Part shown: piece after piece, positions 7,655-16,372 of the stretch
Numbering within the stretch: position 1 is the stretch's first letter
Layout: each line of letters begins with the position of its first letter
NCBI GenBank assembly: GCA_964477735.1
Contig: CAYZFD010000017.1
Coordinates: 1-32,177 of the forward strand
DNA from: CAYZFD01 sp964477735
GTDB taxonomy: Bacteria; Bacteroidota; Bacteroidia; Flavobacteriales; Flavobacteriaceae
DNA length: 32,177 bases
Reading direction: 5' to 3'
Position numbers and translations under genes: made by a program
Notes under the pieces: model-generated
Databases searched by the model: none
The model's input: only the letters and a program-made list of their open reading frames with translations
Told to the model about the DNA's origin: nothing

Positions 7655-9000
7655 TATAAATTTCTTACAGCTGCTTTGAACTGGTTACCTCTGTCTTCAT
7701 AATTTTCGAATAAGTCAAAACTAGCGCAAGCAGGAGAAAGTAAAACAACGTCCCCTTCTTGTCCAATTTTATAGGCTGTTTTAACAGCGTCTGACATACT
7801 ATAGGTTTCTACCATTAAATCGGTCACTGCCGAGAAAGTGTCTATTAGTTTGGTATTGTCTAGTCCCAAGCAAATAATGGCTTTCACTTTTTCTCTAACA
7901 AGAGGAAGCAACTCGGAATAGTCGTTTCCTTTGTCTGTGCCTCCAACGATCCACACCACCGAAGATTTCATAGCGTCTAAGGCATAATATGTGGCATTGA
8001 CATTGGTAGCTTTGGAATCGTTGATATATTGAACTTTTTGAATGGTTAGTACAGGCTCTAGCCTGTGAGAAACCCCTTGAAAGTTTTGCAAACTAGCTCT
8101 AATGGTTTCTTTTCTGATGTTCAACAATTTTCCAACCGTGGCCGCTGCCATGGCATTCTTAATGTTGTGCTGACCTTTCAATGAAAGACTGTCTATTGGT
8201 ATCATAAAAGATTCGTTTTGTGTTTTAATATTTATGTTTATATGATCGGCCTTGGCCATCTCCGTGTTTAAATTTTGGCAAGTAAATCCACATCGTTGCG
8301 CAAGAATCTTGTGTTTTTCCAACCCTTGTTTAATAGTAGAATCATCGGCATCGATCACCAAAAAATCTTGGGAGGTTTGATTCATTGTGATTCTGAATTT
8401 TGCATCTCGATAGGCCTCAAACGAGTGGTTGTAGCGGTCGAGATGATCGGGGGTAATGTTTAGGATTACAGCAATATGAGGTCTAAATTTTTGAATGTCC
8501 TCTAACTGAAAACTACTGAGTTCGATCACAAAATGGGTTGGGTTTGTTGTGGCAACCGCTGTAGCCAAACTCTTACCAATATTTCCTGCTACCTCCACCT
8601 GAAGTCCAGCTTGCTTCAACATGTGATAGATCCAAGTGGTAGTGGTTGTTTTACCGTTGCTTCCTGTGATGCCAATCAAACAAGCATCGGTATATCTTGC
8701 TGCAAATTCGATTTCAGAAATCACAGGGATTCGCGCCTCTAATACCGCTTTCATCACTGGAGTTGTGTTGGCTATACCCGGGCTTTTCACTACGGTTTTG
8801 CACTGAAGGATGTAAGCTAAATTATGTTCTCCTTCTTCCCAATCTATACTGGCATCATTAAGGGATTTTTTATAAGCTCCTGAGATTTTCCCGAAGTCTG
8901 ACACCCAAGGCTTGAGGCCTTTTTGTTGGGCTAGAAGCGCCGCCCCCACTCCGCTTTCACCGGCTCCAAGAATCGCTATGTCATAGATTTTTGACATCAA
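7654..9000 (-). CDS. murD: UDP-N-acetylmuramoylalanine--D-glutamate ligase
   Basis: The cytoplasmic Mur ligase that adds D-glutamate to UDP-MurNAc-L-Ala. The 448-aa length is typical. Visible are the N-terminal UDP-binding Rossmann segment AILGAGESGVGAALLA (9-24), the ATP loop GITGSNGKTTTTTW near 110-122, the central NITPDHLDRY motif, and the C-terminal domain with YINDSKATNVNATYYAL and VWIVGGTDKGNDY. The Asn-Asp-Ser-Lys-Ala-Thr-Asn segment is the classic MurD ligase signature. It starts directly at the end of mraY (no spacer) and shares one base with ftsW, so the three are a tightly coupled block. Confidence 0.97.
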   Translation of the reverse strand: MMSKIYDIAILGAGESGVGAALLAQQKGLKPWVSDFGKISGAYKKSLNDASIDWEEGEHNLAYILQCKTVVKSPGIANTTPVMKAVLEARIPVISEIEFAARYTDACLIGITGSNGKTTTTTWIYHMLKQAGLQVEVAGNIGKSLATAVATTNPTHFVIELSSFQLEDIQKFRPHIAVILNITPDHLDRYNHSFEAYRDAKFRITMNQTSQDFLVIDADDSTIKQGLEKHKILAQRCGFTCQNLNTEMAKADHININIKTQNESFMIPIDSLSLKGQHNIKNAMAAATVGKLLNIRKETIRASLQNFQGVSHRLEPVLTIQKVQYINDSKATNVNATYYALDAMKSSVVWIVGGTDKGNDYSELLPLVREKVKAIICLGLDNTKLIDTFSAVTDLMVETYSMSDAVKTAYKIGQEGDVVLLSPACASFDLFENYEDRGNQFKAAVRNL

Positions 9001-10224
9001 TTATCGAAGTTTAAGGGTGATGAGTGAAACAATGGCTAACATGATTCCAATGATCCAGAATCGGGCTACAATTTTACTTTCATGATATCCTAACTTCTGA
9101 AAGTGATGATGAAGTGGGGCCATTCTGAAAATTCTTTTTCCTACACCATATTTTTTCTTACTGTATTTGAAGTAGCCCACTTGCAAAACCACCGAAAGGT
9201 TTTCCACTAGGAAGATGCCGCAAAGAATTGGAATTAATAACTCTTTTCGAACAGAAAGCGCCAAAACGGCAATAATGCCCCCTATGGTTAAACTTCCTGT
9301 ATCACCCATAAACACTTGGGCTGGAAAAGTGTTGTACCACAAAAATCCGATCAAAGCCCCTACAAAAGCAGCCACAAAAACAACCAATTCACTGACTCTT
9401 GGAATGTACATAATGTTGAGGTAGTCAGAAAAAATAACATTGCCCGAGACCCAAACAAAGACACCAAGGGTGAGGACAATAATGGCCGAAGATCCTGCTG
9501 CCAATCCATCAATGCCGTCTGTAAGATTGGCACCATTTGAAACAGCAGCCACTACAAAAACCACAAGCGGAATGAAAATTAACCAAGAAAATGCGGCCGC
9601 TTTATCGTTTATCCAACTCAGTAAATCAGCATAATCAAATTCATTATTTTTCAGCATTGGTATCGTGGTGATAGTAGCTTTTTCCTCTGGCCCGAATACC
9701 GAATTTTGGACTTGACCTTGCACCAACTGCTCTTGTGCAATTTCTTGCCTAACGGTCACCTCTGGATGAAAATACAATACACTTCCAACCACTACGCCTA
9801 AAATTATTTGGCCAATAATTTTAAAGCGTCCCTTAAGTCCTTCTTTATCCTTTTTAAAAACTTTTATATAATCATCTACAAACCCAATTAATCCCATAAT
9901 GAGGGTGGTCATGAGCAACAATTGAATATAAATATTGTTGAGTTGAGCCAACAATATAACTGGGATGATGGTGGCTGCGATAATGATTAAACCTCCCATA
10001 GTAGGGGTCCCAGATTTTTGGGCTTGGCCTTCTAAACCTAAATCTCGTACAGATTCGCCTATTTGCATGCTTTTTAGCCACCCGATGATGTGTTTCCCAA
10101 AAACCAACGAAATCAGCAATGAGGTGATGATGGCAATGGCTGCCCTAAAAGAAAGAAACTGAAAAACCGAAGCACCTGGTAGCTGAAATTGTTTTTCGAG
10201 ATATTCAAAAAGGTAGTATAACAT
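9001..10224 (-). CDS. mraY: Phospho-MurNAc-pentapeptide transferase MraY
   Basis: An integral membrane enzyme that moves phospho-MurNAc-pentapeptide onto undecaprenyl phosphate, forming lipid I. Motifs include GTPTMGGLIII, GFVDDYIKV (catalytic Asp pair), NGANLTDGIDGLAAGSSAI, FMGDTGSLTIGG and the cytoplasmic APLHHHFQKLG. There are about ten membrane segments. At 407 aa it is some 45 residues longer than E. coli MraY. The extra length is a soluble stretch around residues 150-205 (from YFHPEVTVRQEIAQEQ to FDYADLLSWINDK) between two membrane helices, which I recall as a usual feature of Bacteroidetes MraY. It sits 3 bases after murE and abuts murD. Confidence 0.97.
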   Translation of the reverse strand: MLYYLFEYLEKQFQLPGASVFQFLSFRAAIAIITSLLISLVFGKHIIGWLKSMQIGESVRDLGLEGQAQKSGTPTMGGLIIIAATIIPVILLAQLNNIYIQLLLMTTLIMGLIGFVDDYIKVFKKDKEGLKGRFKIIGQIILGVVVGSVLYFHPEVTVRQEIAQEQLVQGQVQNSVFGPEEKATITTIPMLKNNEFDYADLLSWINDKAAAFSWLIFIPLVVFVVAAVSNGANLTDGIDGLAAGSSAIIVLTLGVFVWVSGNVIFSDYLNIMYIPRVSELVVFVAAFVGALIGFLWYNTFPAQVFMGDTGSLTIGGIIAVLALSVRKELLIPILCGIFLVENLSVVLQVGYFKYSKKKYGVGKRIFRMAPLHHHFQKLGYHESKIVARFWIIGIMLAIVSLITLKLR

Positions 10225-10227
10225 CTT

Positions 10228-11691
10228 TTAAGATTTTAGTTGATGAAAACATTCTCTTATAATCTGTCGATCGTCGAAGGGGTGGCGAATCCCCATGATT
10301 TCCTGATAGGTTTCATGACCCTTGCCTGCAACAAGAATTATGTCTCCTTTGTTGGCCAATTGACAGGCTGTTTTAATGGCTTGCTTTCGATCTATGATCA
10401 TCAAAACTTTTCTTTGGTCATGGGCATCGACTCCGCTTTCCATGGCCTCAATAATTTTCTGTGGATCTTCGCTCCTAGGATTGTCTGACGTTAAAATAAC
10501 TTGATTGCTCTTCGACGCTGCAATTTGCCCCATTTTGGGTCGTTTGTCCTGATCACGATCTCCACCACAGCCCAACACTGTAATTAAGTTTTCATTTCCT
10601 GTTCTAAGGGCTGCAATGGTTTCGAGCACATTTTCTAGTGCATCGGGAGTGTGTGCATAATCGACAATGGCAATGGTGTTGTCGTTCGAGGTTAGGCACT
10701 GAAAACGTCCCTCAACTGCGTGCAGACTGCTCAGCGAAGCCATTACTTCGTTAGGGTTGGCGCCGAGCTCCAAGGCAACAGCATAGACAGCCAGCAGGTT
10801 ATAGGCATTAAATTCTCCCACCAAACGAGTCCAAAACTCTTGCTGCTGAAAACGCATCAACATTCCCGAAAACTGATTTTCGAGAATTATTCCTTTATAG
10901 TCTGCCACTTTTTTAAGCGCATAACTGCGTTTTTTGGCTTTGGTGTTTTGAAGCATCACCAAACCATTCTTATCATCAATATTGACAAGGGCAAAAGCAG
11001 AATTTTTGAGCTGATCAAAAAACAGCTTTTTAGTATCTCTATAGGATGCAAAAGTTTTGTGATAATCTAAATGATCGTGGGTAAGGTTGGTGAAAACTGC
11101 TCCTGAAAAATCCAATCCTCCTATTCTTTTTTGATCGATTCCGTGTGAAGAAACTTCCATAAAACAATAGGCCACACCAGATGCTACCATTTCAGACAAC
11201 AACTTGTGAATGCTGATGCAATCTGGAGTTGTGTGCGTAGCAGGAAAAATATTTTCATTGATGGCTTGCTTAACCGTAGAAATCAAACCAGACGAATAAC
11301 CAAGAGATTTGAAAAGCTCAAACAATAAGGTAGCCACAGTAGTTTTGCCATTGGTGCCCGTTATCCCAATTAAGGTTAATTTCGACGAAGGGTGGTCATA
11401 AAAATTAGCCGCTAACTGCCCCAAAACCTCACTTGAATCTTTGACCACTATATAGGTAACCCCATTGATTAATTTTTCTGGAAGGACTTCACAAACGACT
11501 GCTAAGGCCCCTTGCTCTACAGCTTTGTTTACATAATCATGTCCATCGGACTGCAGACCTCTAACAGCCACAAACAAATCATTTAAAGAAACCTTTCTAG
11601 AGTCTGAATGCAGGTTGTGCACCATACCTTGCGTGCTACCCAAAACAGATTCAATCGGCACTTTATACAAAATGTCTTTTAATAGCTTCAT
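10228..11691 (-). CDS. murE: UDP-MurNAc-tripeptide synthetase (meso-DAP type)
   Basis: A Mur ligase that adds the third amino acid of the stem peptide. The 487-aa product has the ATP loop TGTNGKTT (111-118), NLTHDHLDYHKT in the central domain, and the specificity motif DNPR at 403-406. DNPR is the hallmark of enzymes that add meso-diaminopimelate rather than lysine, so the wall is predicted to be the meso-DAP type, as expected for Gram-negatives. HETYQ near the C-terminus is also characteristic. The start overlaps the ftsI stop by 4 bases, and mraY follows after 3 bases. Confidence 0.97.
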   Translation of the reverse strand: MKLLKDILYKVPIESVLGSTQGMVHNLHSDSRKVSLNDLFVAVRGLQSDGHDYVNKAVEQGALAVVCEVLPEKLINGVTYIVVKDSSEVLGQLAANFYDHPSSKLTLIGITGTNGKTTVATLLFELFKSLGYSSGLISTVKQAINENIFPATHTTPDCISIHKLLSEMVASGVAYCFMEVSSHGIDQKRIGGLDFSGAVFTNLTHDHLDYHKTFASYRDTKKLFFDQLKNSAFALVNIDDKNGLVMLQNTKAKKRSYALKKVADYKGIILENQFSGMLMRFQQQEFWTRLVGEFNAYNLLAVYAVALELGANPNEVMASLSSLHAVEGRFQCLTSNDNTIAIVDYAHTPDALENVLETIAALRTGNENLITVLGCGGDRDQDKRPKMGQIAASKSNQVILTSDNPRSEDPQKIIEAMESGVDAHDQRKVLMIIDRKQAIKTACQLANKGDIILVAGKGHETYQEIMGIRHPFDDRQIIRECFHQLKS

Positions 11692-13682
11692 GACAGTTCG
11701 ATTGTAATTGTTTTGTTGCTTTTAGACAATGACTGTCCAGGTGCAATAGATTGATTTTTAACCACCCCTCTACCAATCACCTTAACAATAAATCCTTGGT
11801 TTTCTAGCAGGTATAGTGCGTCTCTAGCTTGCATACCTTTAACATTCGGAACCTTGTCTTGATCAGCTTCAAGGACTTCAACATTGATGTTTTTGGATAA
11901 AGTGCTTTGATATTGTGATTGAGTTATGGGAGCATCAATTGGAGAAGATCTATAAATTTTTCTGGCAATAGCCTTAAATACTGGAGCAGCAACTGTAGAA
12001 CCATAATACCCCTTTTTCTTGTTGGGTTTGTGTATCACCACTATACAAGAATATTGAGGGGCATCGGCAGGAAAATAACCCACAAAACTCGAAATATATT
12101 GAACGTTGTCGCTGTTGTAATCGCGCTGGCAAGTCCCAGTTTTTCCAGCCATCGAAAAATTAGGATCATAGATGTTGTGTGCCGTACCTTTCTTTTCAGA
12201 CACCACAGCTTCCATCATGGCCCGAAGTTTTGCTAATGTAGTCTTAGAGCAAATGGAAGGGTTCAAAACTTCTTTTTCTATTTCTTTAGTAGGATGATTT
12301 CCCAAACGCTTAATGGCCTTTATGAACTGTGGCTTGATCATCTCTCCCTGATTGGCCACTGCATTATAAAAAGTTAGGGTTTGTAAAGGGGTCAAGGAAA
12401 CGCCATACCCATAGGCCATCCAAGGGAGTGTTATTCCATTCCAGCTTTTGTCATTTGGATGAGGAATTTTTGGAACGCCTTCTCCCGAAATTGAAATATC
12501 AAGCGGAAGATTCATCCCTAGCGTATACAGCCGATCAACAAATTTTTCAGGTTGATCTTTGTAATTTTCGTGAATAATTTTCACAATCCCCGTATTCGAT
12601 GAGACTTGAAAAACCTCTTTTGCCGATATTTTGCCATACCCACCTTTTTTAGAATCTCTAACTTTATACTTTCCATAAAAAGTTAGCTCACCTTTTTCTG
12701 TATCAACCACAGTGGTAGTGTCAATAACACCGTCTTCTAAAGCGGCCATCATAGCCATAAGCTTAAAGGTTGACCCTGGCTCATGCGATTCGCCAACGGC
12801 ATAGTTAAGTTTCTCGAAATATGTTCCCTTAGCTGTCCGACCTAAATTGGCCATCGCCTTAATGGCACCAGTTTGAGTTTCCATGACAATCACCGAACCG
12901 TGATCGGCCTCAAAGGTCTCGAGTTGCTGCAACAGAGCATTGTGCGCAACATCTTGCATGTCAACATTAAGTGTCGTGATGACATCATAACCGTCTTTGG
13001 GTTCTTGTTGGTTGGCGTCTGTGAGAGGCTTCCATTCACCATTGGCCACACGCTGCATGAGTCTTTTGCCCGCTTCACCACCCAACAATTGTCCGAAAGC
13101 ACCTTCGAGTCCAACACGCAAGGTGTGGTTAGTGGCATCTTTTTTCTCATAACCAATGGTGCGTTCAGCCACCTTTCCAAGGGGGTGTTCACGGACAACG
13201 GTTTCTTCTACAACCAAGCCACCACGCACGCCTCCAAACTCGAAAAGTGGAAAATTTTTAAGGGCTACATAGTCCGAATAGGAACAGTTTTTGGCAATGG
13301 GCTGATAACGGATCTTTTTAGTTCTCGCCTCCTGCAATAGCTTGAGGTAATGATTTGAGGATTTCCCAAATCTATTTGACAACGAATCTGCAAGAGCAGA
13401 TGCATATTTATCGAACAAATGTTGACGTACTGTAACACCATCAAACCGTATGGTATATTTAGAAATACTTGTAGCCAATAAACTGCCCTCGTCGGCATAT
13501 ATGTTTCCTCTAAGGGGCGGAATTACCTTGTTTTTTACGGTGCGTTCTTCAGCCAATTGCCTGTATTTGTCTCCTTGCACAAACTGAAGTACTACCATTC
13601 GGTAGGCGATTCCAAACCCCAATAAAAATAGCGCTGCTGCAACAATGTAAAGACGCGTTAAGGTGGTTTGTTGAACAGCCAT
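11688..13682 (-). CDS. ftsI: Division transpeptidase FtsI (PBP3) with a PASTA domain
   Basis: A class B penicillin-binding protein that cross-links septal peptidoglycan in the periplasm, working with FtsW. The 664-aa product has an N-terminal membrane anchor (about 11-32), a pedestal domain, and a transpeptidase domain with STFK (active-site Ser304), SSN (361-363) and KTGT (514-517). A single C-terminal PASTA repeat (about 610-664, VPNVKGMQARDALYLLENQG) follows, a common addition in Bacteroidetes and Gram-positive homologues but absent from E. coli FtsI. PASTA modules bind uncross-linked muropeptides or beta-lactams in some proteins; that role here is inferred. It follows the ftsL-like gene by 4 bases. 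Confidence 0.97.
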   Translation of the reverse strand: MAVQQTTLTRLYIVAAALFLLGFGIAYRMVVLQFVQGDKYRQLAEERTVKNKVIPPLRGNIYADEGSLLATSISKYTIRFDGVTVRQHLFDKYASALADSLSNRFGKSSNHYLKLLQEARTKKIRYQPIAKNCSYSDYVALKNFPLFEFGGVRGGLVVEETVVREHPLGKVAERTIGYEKKDATNHTLRVGLEGAFGQLLGGEAGKRLMQRVANGEWKPLTDANQQEPKDGYDVITTLNVDMQDVAHNALLQQLETFEADHGSVIVMETQTGAIKAMANLGRTAKGTYFEKLNYAVGESHEPGSTFKLMAMMAALEDGVIDTTTVVDTEKGELTFYGKYKVRDSKKGGYGKISAKEVFQVSSNTGIVKIIHENYKDQPEKFVDRLYTLGMNLPLDISISGEGVPKIPHPNDKSWNGITLPWMAYGYGVSLTPLQTLTFYNAVANQGEMIKPQFIKAIKRLGNHPTKEIEKEVLNPSICSKTTLAKLRAMMEAVVSEKKGTAHNIYDPNFSMAGKTGTCQRDYNSDNVQYISSFVGYFPADAPQYSCIVVIHKPNKKKGYYGSTVAAPVFKAIARKIYRSSPIDAPITQSQYQSTLSKNINVEVLEADQDKVPNVKGMQARDALYLLENQGFIVKVIGRGVVKNQSIAPGQSLSKSNKTITIELS

Positions 13683-13686
13683 GATA

Positions 13687-13998
13687 TCAATGAATAACGC
13701 TAATTTTAGTGGGGGGTGTTGAAGGAAAATTTAATCCCATTGGACTTAATTTTTTTCGGAGTTCAGATTCCATTTTAAGCTTCATAAGTGACTTGCGTAG
13801 CTCAATATATTCACTCCTAAGTGCCCGAACATCGTCATTGAGCGAAGCCATTCTAATCACTTTTTGATCTACACCATGTGAAGCGCTAATCATCACAAGT
13901 GCCAAAACGAATAAAAACACAATAAAGCGCCAATTTTTCGTAGCCCCTTCGTCAATTAAAAAAGTACCCCTCAGCAGTTGAAAAAATCCTCTTTTCAT
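13687..13998 (-). CDS. ftsL: FtsL-like cell division protein
   Basis: A 103-aa bitopic protein in the normal ftsL slot between rsmH and ftsI. It has a cytoplasmic N-terminus (about 22 residues), one transmembrane helix (about 24-40, WRFIVFLFVLALVMISA) and a short periplasmic coiled-coil-like stretch (LNDDVRALRSEYIELRKSLMKLKME). It ends in a segment typical of Bacteroidetes FtsL-like proteins (LRKKLSPMGL). FtsL forms the FtsQLB subcomplex that activates FtsWI. Sequence identity across FtsL is very low, so the name depends on topology and position. It lies 2 bases after rsmH. Confidence 0.88.
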   Translation of the reverse strand: MKRGFFQLLRGTFLIDEGATKNWRFIVFLFVLALVMISASHGVDQKVIRMASLNDDVRALRSEYIELRKSLMKLKMESELRKKLSPMGLNFPSTPPTKISVIH

Positions 13999-14000
13999 CT

Positions 14001-14897
14001 TTATTCTATTCTTTCTCCGACACGAAGCTTAGCACTTCGCGCGCGATTATTCTCTTTTATCTCATCTACATTTGGAACTACCACACTACCTACCCTTTTA
14101 AAAAGCAATTGTGGGTTTCCAAAATCGTCTTTTACAGGTTCGGAATCGAAACAACCGTTTTGAATAAAGCGCTTCACCAACCTGTCCTCTAAAGAATGAT
14201 AACTGATGGCACTGAGGCGTCCACCTCCAACAATTACTTCTGCGCATTGCATTAAAAAATCACGCAAAACATCAAGCTCTTGATTCACCTCAATCCTGAT
14301 GGCCTGAAAAAGCTGCGCCAAGATTTTATGGCGATGTTTTTCAGGGATTAAGGTTTCCACCGCACCCACCAAATCACCAGTGTTCTGTAATGGCTTTGAA
14401 GCCCTTTTTTGAACAATACTTTTGGCCAGTGCCCGTGCCATTCTCAATTCACCGTAGTCCCAAAACAAACGCGAAAGTGCAACCTCATCATAGGTGTTCA
14501 CAACCTGTTCTGCATCTAAATCAGAAGTCTGATTCATGCGCATGTCTAAACGACTGTCGAATCGTGTAGAAAAACCTCTCTCGGGCGCATCAAACTGATG
14601 GGAAGAAACGCCAAAGTCTGCCAAAATCCCATCAACTTTATCAACACCATAAAACTTTAAAAATCGCTTAAGGTGACAAAAATTTTGCTGAATCAGCACC
14701 AAACGGTCATCATTCCAAATGTTAGAAAGAGCGTCTGCATCTTGGTCGAAAGCAAAAAGTTTCCCTTTTGGCCCCAACTTACTTAAGATATATTTTGAGT
14801 GGCCTCCACCTCCAAAAGTGGCATCCACATAACAACCGTTCTCTTTAATTGATAACGCATCAACAGACGCCTCCAGCAAAACTGGTTTATGATACAT
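14001..14897 (-). CDS. rsmH: 16S rRNA (cytosine(1402)-N(4))-methyltransferase
   Basis: A SAM-dependent methyltransferase (older name MraW) that N4-methylates C1402 in the decoding centre of 16S rRNA. The 298-aa length is normal. The first line MYHKPVLLEASVDAL is the conserved family start. The SAM loop VDATFGGGGHSKYIL lies at 24-38. Further family blocks are LADFGVSSHQFD, RGFSTRFDSRLDMRMNQ, IRIEVNQELD and the C-terminal ISYHSLEDRLVKRF. Second gene of the dcw operon; its start overlaps the end of mraZ by 11 bases. Confidence 0.97.
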   Translation of the reverse strand: MYHKPVLLEASVDALSIKENGCYVDATFGGGGHSKYILSKLGPKGKLFAFDQDADALSNIWNDDRLVLIQQNFCHLKRFLKFYGVDKVDGILADFGVSSHQFDAPERGFSTRFDSRLDMRMNQTSDLDAEQVVNTYDEVALSRLFWDYGELRMARALAKSIVQKRASKPLQNTGDLVGAVETLIPEKHRHKILAQLFQAIRIEVNQELDVLRDFLMQCAEVIVGGGRLSAISYHSLEDRLVKRFIQNGCFDSEPVKDDFGNPQLLFKRVGSVVVPNVDEIKENNRARSAKLRVGERIE

Positions 14898-15351
14898 CTT
14901 CTGATTCGTTACCCATCACCTCTTCTGCCAATTGCGCAAAATCTTCTGTAGCTTCACTAATGGCTTTTTCGTAGCTTGCTTTATCCCAAATCTCAACAAT
15001 ATTCACCGCTGAAGACAAGACAACTTCCTTGTCAATGGCAGCAATCTTGAGTAAGTCTTTTGGGATAAGGAGACGACCCATTGTGTCCATCTCAACCACT
15101 TTCACACCCGCCGTAAACAAGCGAATGAAATCGTTATTCTTCTTCTTGAAACGATTGAGCGTGTTTATTTTTTCCATCATGGCCCGCCACTCCACCATTG
15201 GAAACAGCTCCAAACAAGGCTGAAAAACAGAACGCTTCAGCACAAAACCATCTTGACTTACTCCCGACAGCTGCTTCTTCAACTGCACAGGAACCATCAG
15301 GCGGCCTTTGGCGTCTGCTTTACACTCGTATGTTCCAATTAAGTTTTGCAT
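14887..15351 (-). CDS. mraZ: Transcriptional regulator / nucleoid protein MraZ
   Basis: A SpoVT/AbrB-fold DNA-binding protein with two tandem MraZ domains. Each carries the GRLxxP-type motif: KADAKGRLMVP near residues 11-21 and MDTMGRLLIPKDL in the second half. MraZ oligomers control the promoter of their own dcw operon in several bacteria. I place the start at the ATG at 15351 (154 aa, MQNLIGTYECKADAKG), matching the family N-terminus. A longer reading from a TTG at 15372 is possible, but that TTG is the last three bases of the predicted -7 element, so it would lie upstream of the transcript start. First gene of the cluster, directly downstream of three 10-bp operator repeats. Confidence 0.95.
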   Translation of the reverse strand: MQNLIGTYECKADAKGRLMVPVQLKKQLSGVSQDGFVLKRSVFQPCLELFPMVEWRAMMEKINTLNRFKKKNNDFIRLFTAGVKVVEMDTMGRLLIPKDLLKIAAIDKEVVLSSAVNIVEIWDKASYEKAISEATEDFAQLAEEVMGNESEDVS

Positions 15352-15369
15352 CAATTCAGATGAATTGTT

Positions 15370-15377
15370 CAAAGATA
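15370..15377 (-). promoter_or_regulatory. dcw operon promoter, -7 element
   Basis: The minus strand reads TATCTTTG, a perfect TAnnTTTG. The matching -33 position (about 19-20 bases upstream) falls inside the AAAGTGG repeats, so a protein on the repeats would compete with RNA polymerase. The predicted transcript would start roughly 10-15 bases before the mraZ ATG at 15351. The motif is seen; activity is inferred. Confidence 0.65.
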
Positions 15378-15385
15378 TTCAAAAA

Positions 15386-15415
15386 TTACCACTTTTTACC
15401 ACTTTTTACCACTTT
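15386..15415 (-). promoter_or_regulatory. Probable MraZ operator: three 10-bp tandem repeats
   Basis: Three perfect head-to-tail copies of AAAGTGGTAA (minus strand; 15406-15415, 15396-15405, 15386-15395) with no mismatch lie just upstream of the -7 element and 35 bases before the mraZ start. The conserved core AAAGTGG with 3-base spacers and 10-bp spacing puts each box on the same face of the helix. This is the layout reported for MraZ boxes (tandem GTG-containing repeats on a 10-bp period, for example AAAGTGK in mollicutes and TGGGN in E. coli). Binding by this MraZ is inferred from that precedent and from the position. Confidence 0.85.
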
Positions 15416-15420
15416 GTTAA

Positions 15421-15540
15421 TAAATTCTTCCATTTATTAAAATATTTTATTTATCTAATTGGTTTTCAAGTATTTAAATAATTTTTATTGTATTGATAAC
15501 AATGGTTTCTTGAACAATTTGGTCATTCATACTCCTAAAA
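15421..15540. other. AT-rich intergenic spacer
   Basis: A very AT-rich spacer between the MraZ operator and the promoter of the divergent hydrolase gene. I see no gene, RNA structure of note or further copy of the operator repeat. A short imperfect dyad (ATTGT...ACAAT, about 15486-15502) is too weak to interpret. Confidence 0.6.
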
Positions 15541-15571
15541 CACTGAAGTGCTTTTCCAAAAGTTATTTAAC

Positions 15572-15579
15572 TATATTTG
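15572..15579 (+). promoter_or_regulatory. Promoter -7 element of the hydrolase-engB unit
   Basis: TATATTTG matches TAnnTTTG exactly, 20 bases before the ATG at 15599; the -33 region is weak. It implies a short leader and rules out the in-frame ATG at 15548 as the start. Confidence 0.55.
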
Positions 15580-15598
15580 CCGACTGGTATTCATTTTC

Positions 15599-16363
15599 AT
15601 GGAAAAACGATACGTAGAATCAGGCAAGTTTAAATATCAGGAGGCGGGAACTGGGAAGGCCATTATCTTGCTTCACGGTCTCATGGGAGGATTGAGTAAT
15701 TTTGATGCGCTCAGTGATCATTTTTCTTCGAATGGATATCGTGTTTTGATCCCCTCTCTCCCTTTATATGATTTCCCTCTATTGAGAACAAATGTGAAAG
15801 CGTTTGCACAATATTTAAAACGTTTTATAGATCATCTAGAGCTCGAAAAACCCATTCTTATGGGCAATTCCCTTGGGGGTCATATTGCATTAGTTTTCAA
15901 TAAACTACACCCCAATAAGGCCGCGGGTCTAGTGCTGGCAGGGAGTTCTGGCCTGTATGAAAATTCTATGGGTGAAAGCTATCCAAAGCGAGAGGATTAT
16001 AATTATATCAAATCGAAAACTGAAGAGGTGTTTTACGATCCTAAGACAGCTACTAAAGAGTTGGTTGATGAAGTTTTTGAAACCGTTAACGATCGCAGTA
16101 AACTGATTAAGGTTTTAACAATTGCTAAAAGTGCCATTCGTCACAACATGGCATCCGATCTTCCGAAAATGAAAATCCCTGTGGTCATTATTTGGGGAAC
16201 TGAAGACAATGTTACTCCGCCCAATGTGGCCAAAGAATTTCACAAATTGCTCCCTAATTCTGAACTCCACTGGATAGAAAAATGCGGTCATGCCCCCATG
16301 ATGGAGCAGCCCGAAAAATTCAATGCGATATTGTCGAATTGGCTACAGAAAAACAATTTCTAA
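15599..16363 (+). CDS. Alpha/beta-fold hydrolase
   Basis: A 254-aa single-domain alpha/beta hydrolase. The oxyanion-hole motif HGLMGG is near 26-31. The nucleophile elbow GNSLGG places Ser91 in GxSxGG. The acid is probably Asp203 (GTEDNVTPP) and the base His231 (KCGHAPMMEQPEKF). No signal peptide is present with this start, so a cytoplasmic enzyme is expected. The exact substrate cannot be read from sequence; relatives include C-C hydrolases and esterases of the MhpC/BioH type. I chose ATG 15599 rather than ATG 15548 because family homology begins here and the upstream codons span the predicted promoter. It is followed after 9 bases by engB, so the two are probably cotranscribed. Confidence 0.88.
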   Translation: MEKRYVESGKFKYQEAGTGKAIILLHGLMGGLSNFDALSDHFSSNGYRVLIPSLPLYDFPLLRTNVKAFAQYLKRFIDHLELEKPILMGNSLGGHIALVFNKLHPNKAAGLVLAGSSGLYENSMGESYPKREDYNYIKSKTEEVFYDPKTATKELVDEVFETVNDRSKLIKVLTIAKSAIRHNMASDLPKMKIPVVIIWGTEDNVTPPNVAKEFHKLLPNSELHWIEKCGHAPMMEQPEKFNAILSNWLQKNNF

Positions 16364-16372
16364 ATTTGTTTT

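Noticed and set aside
15352..15372. Extended MraZ start at the TTG at 15372
   Set aside because: That TTG is part of the predicted -7 element, and the family N-terminus begins at the ATG at 15351.
15386..15415. Short CRISPR-like or satellite repeat
   Set aside because: The units are 10 bp without spacers, there are only three, and their position over the mraZ promoter fits an operator better.
15548..15598. Longer hydrolase with an N-terminal hydrophobic segment
   Set aside because: The upstream codons span a perfect promoter element and have no family similarity; homology begins at 15599.
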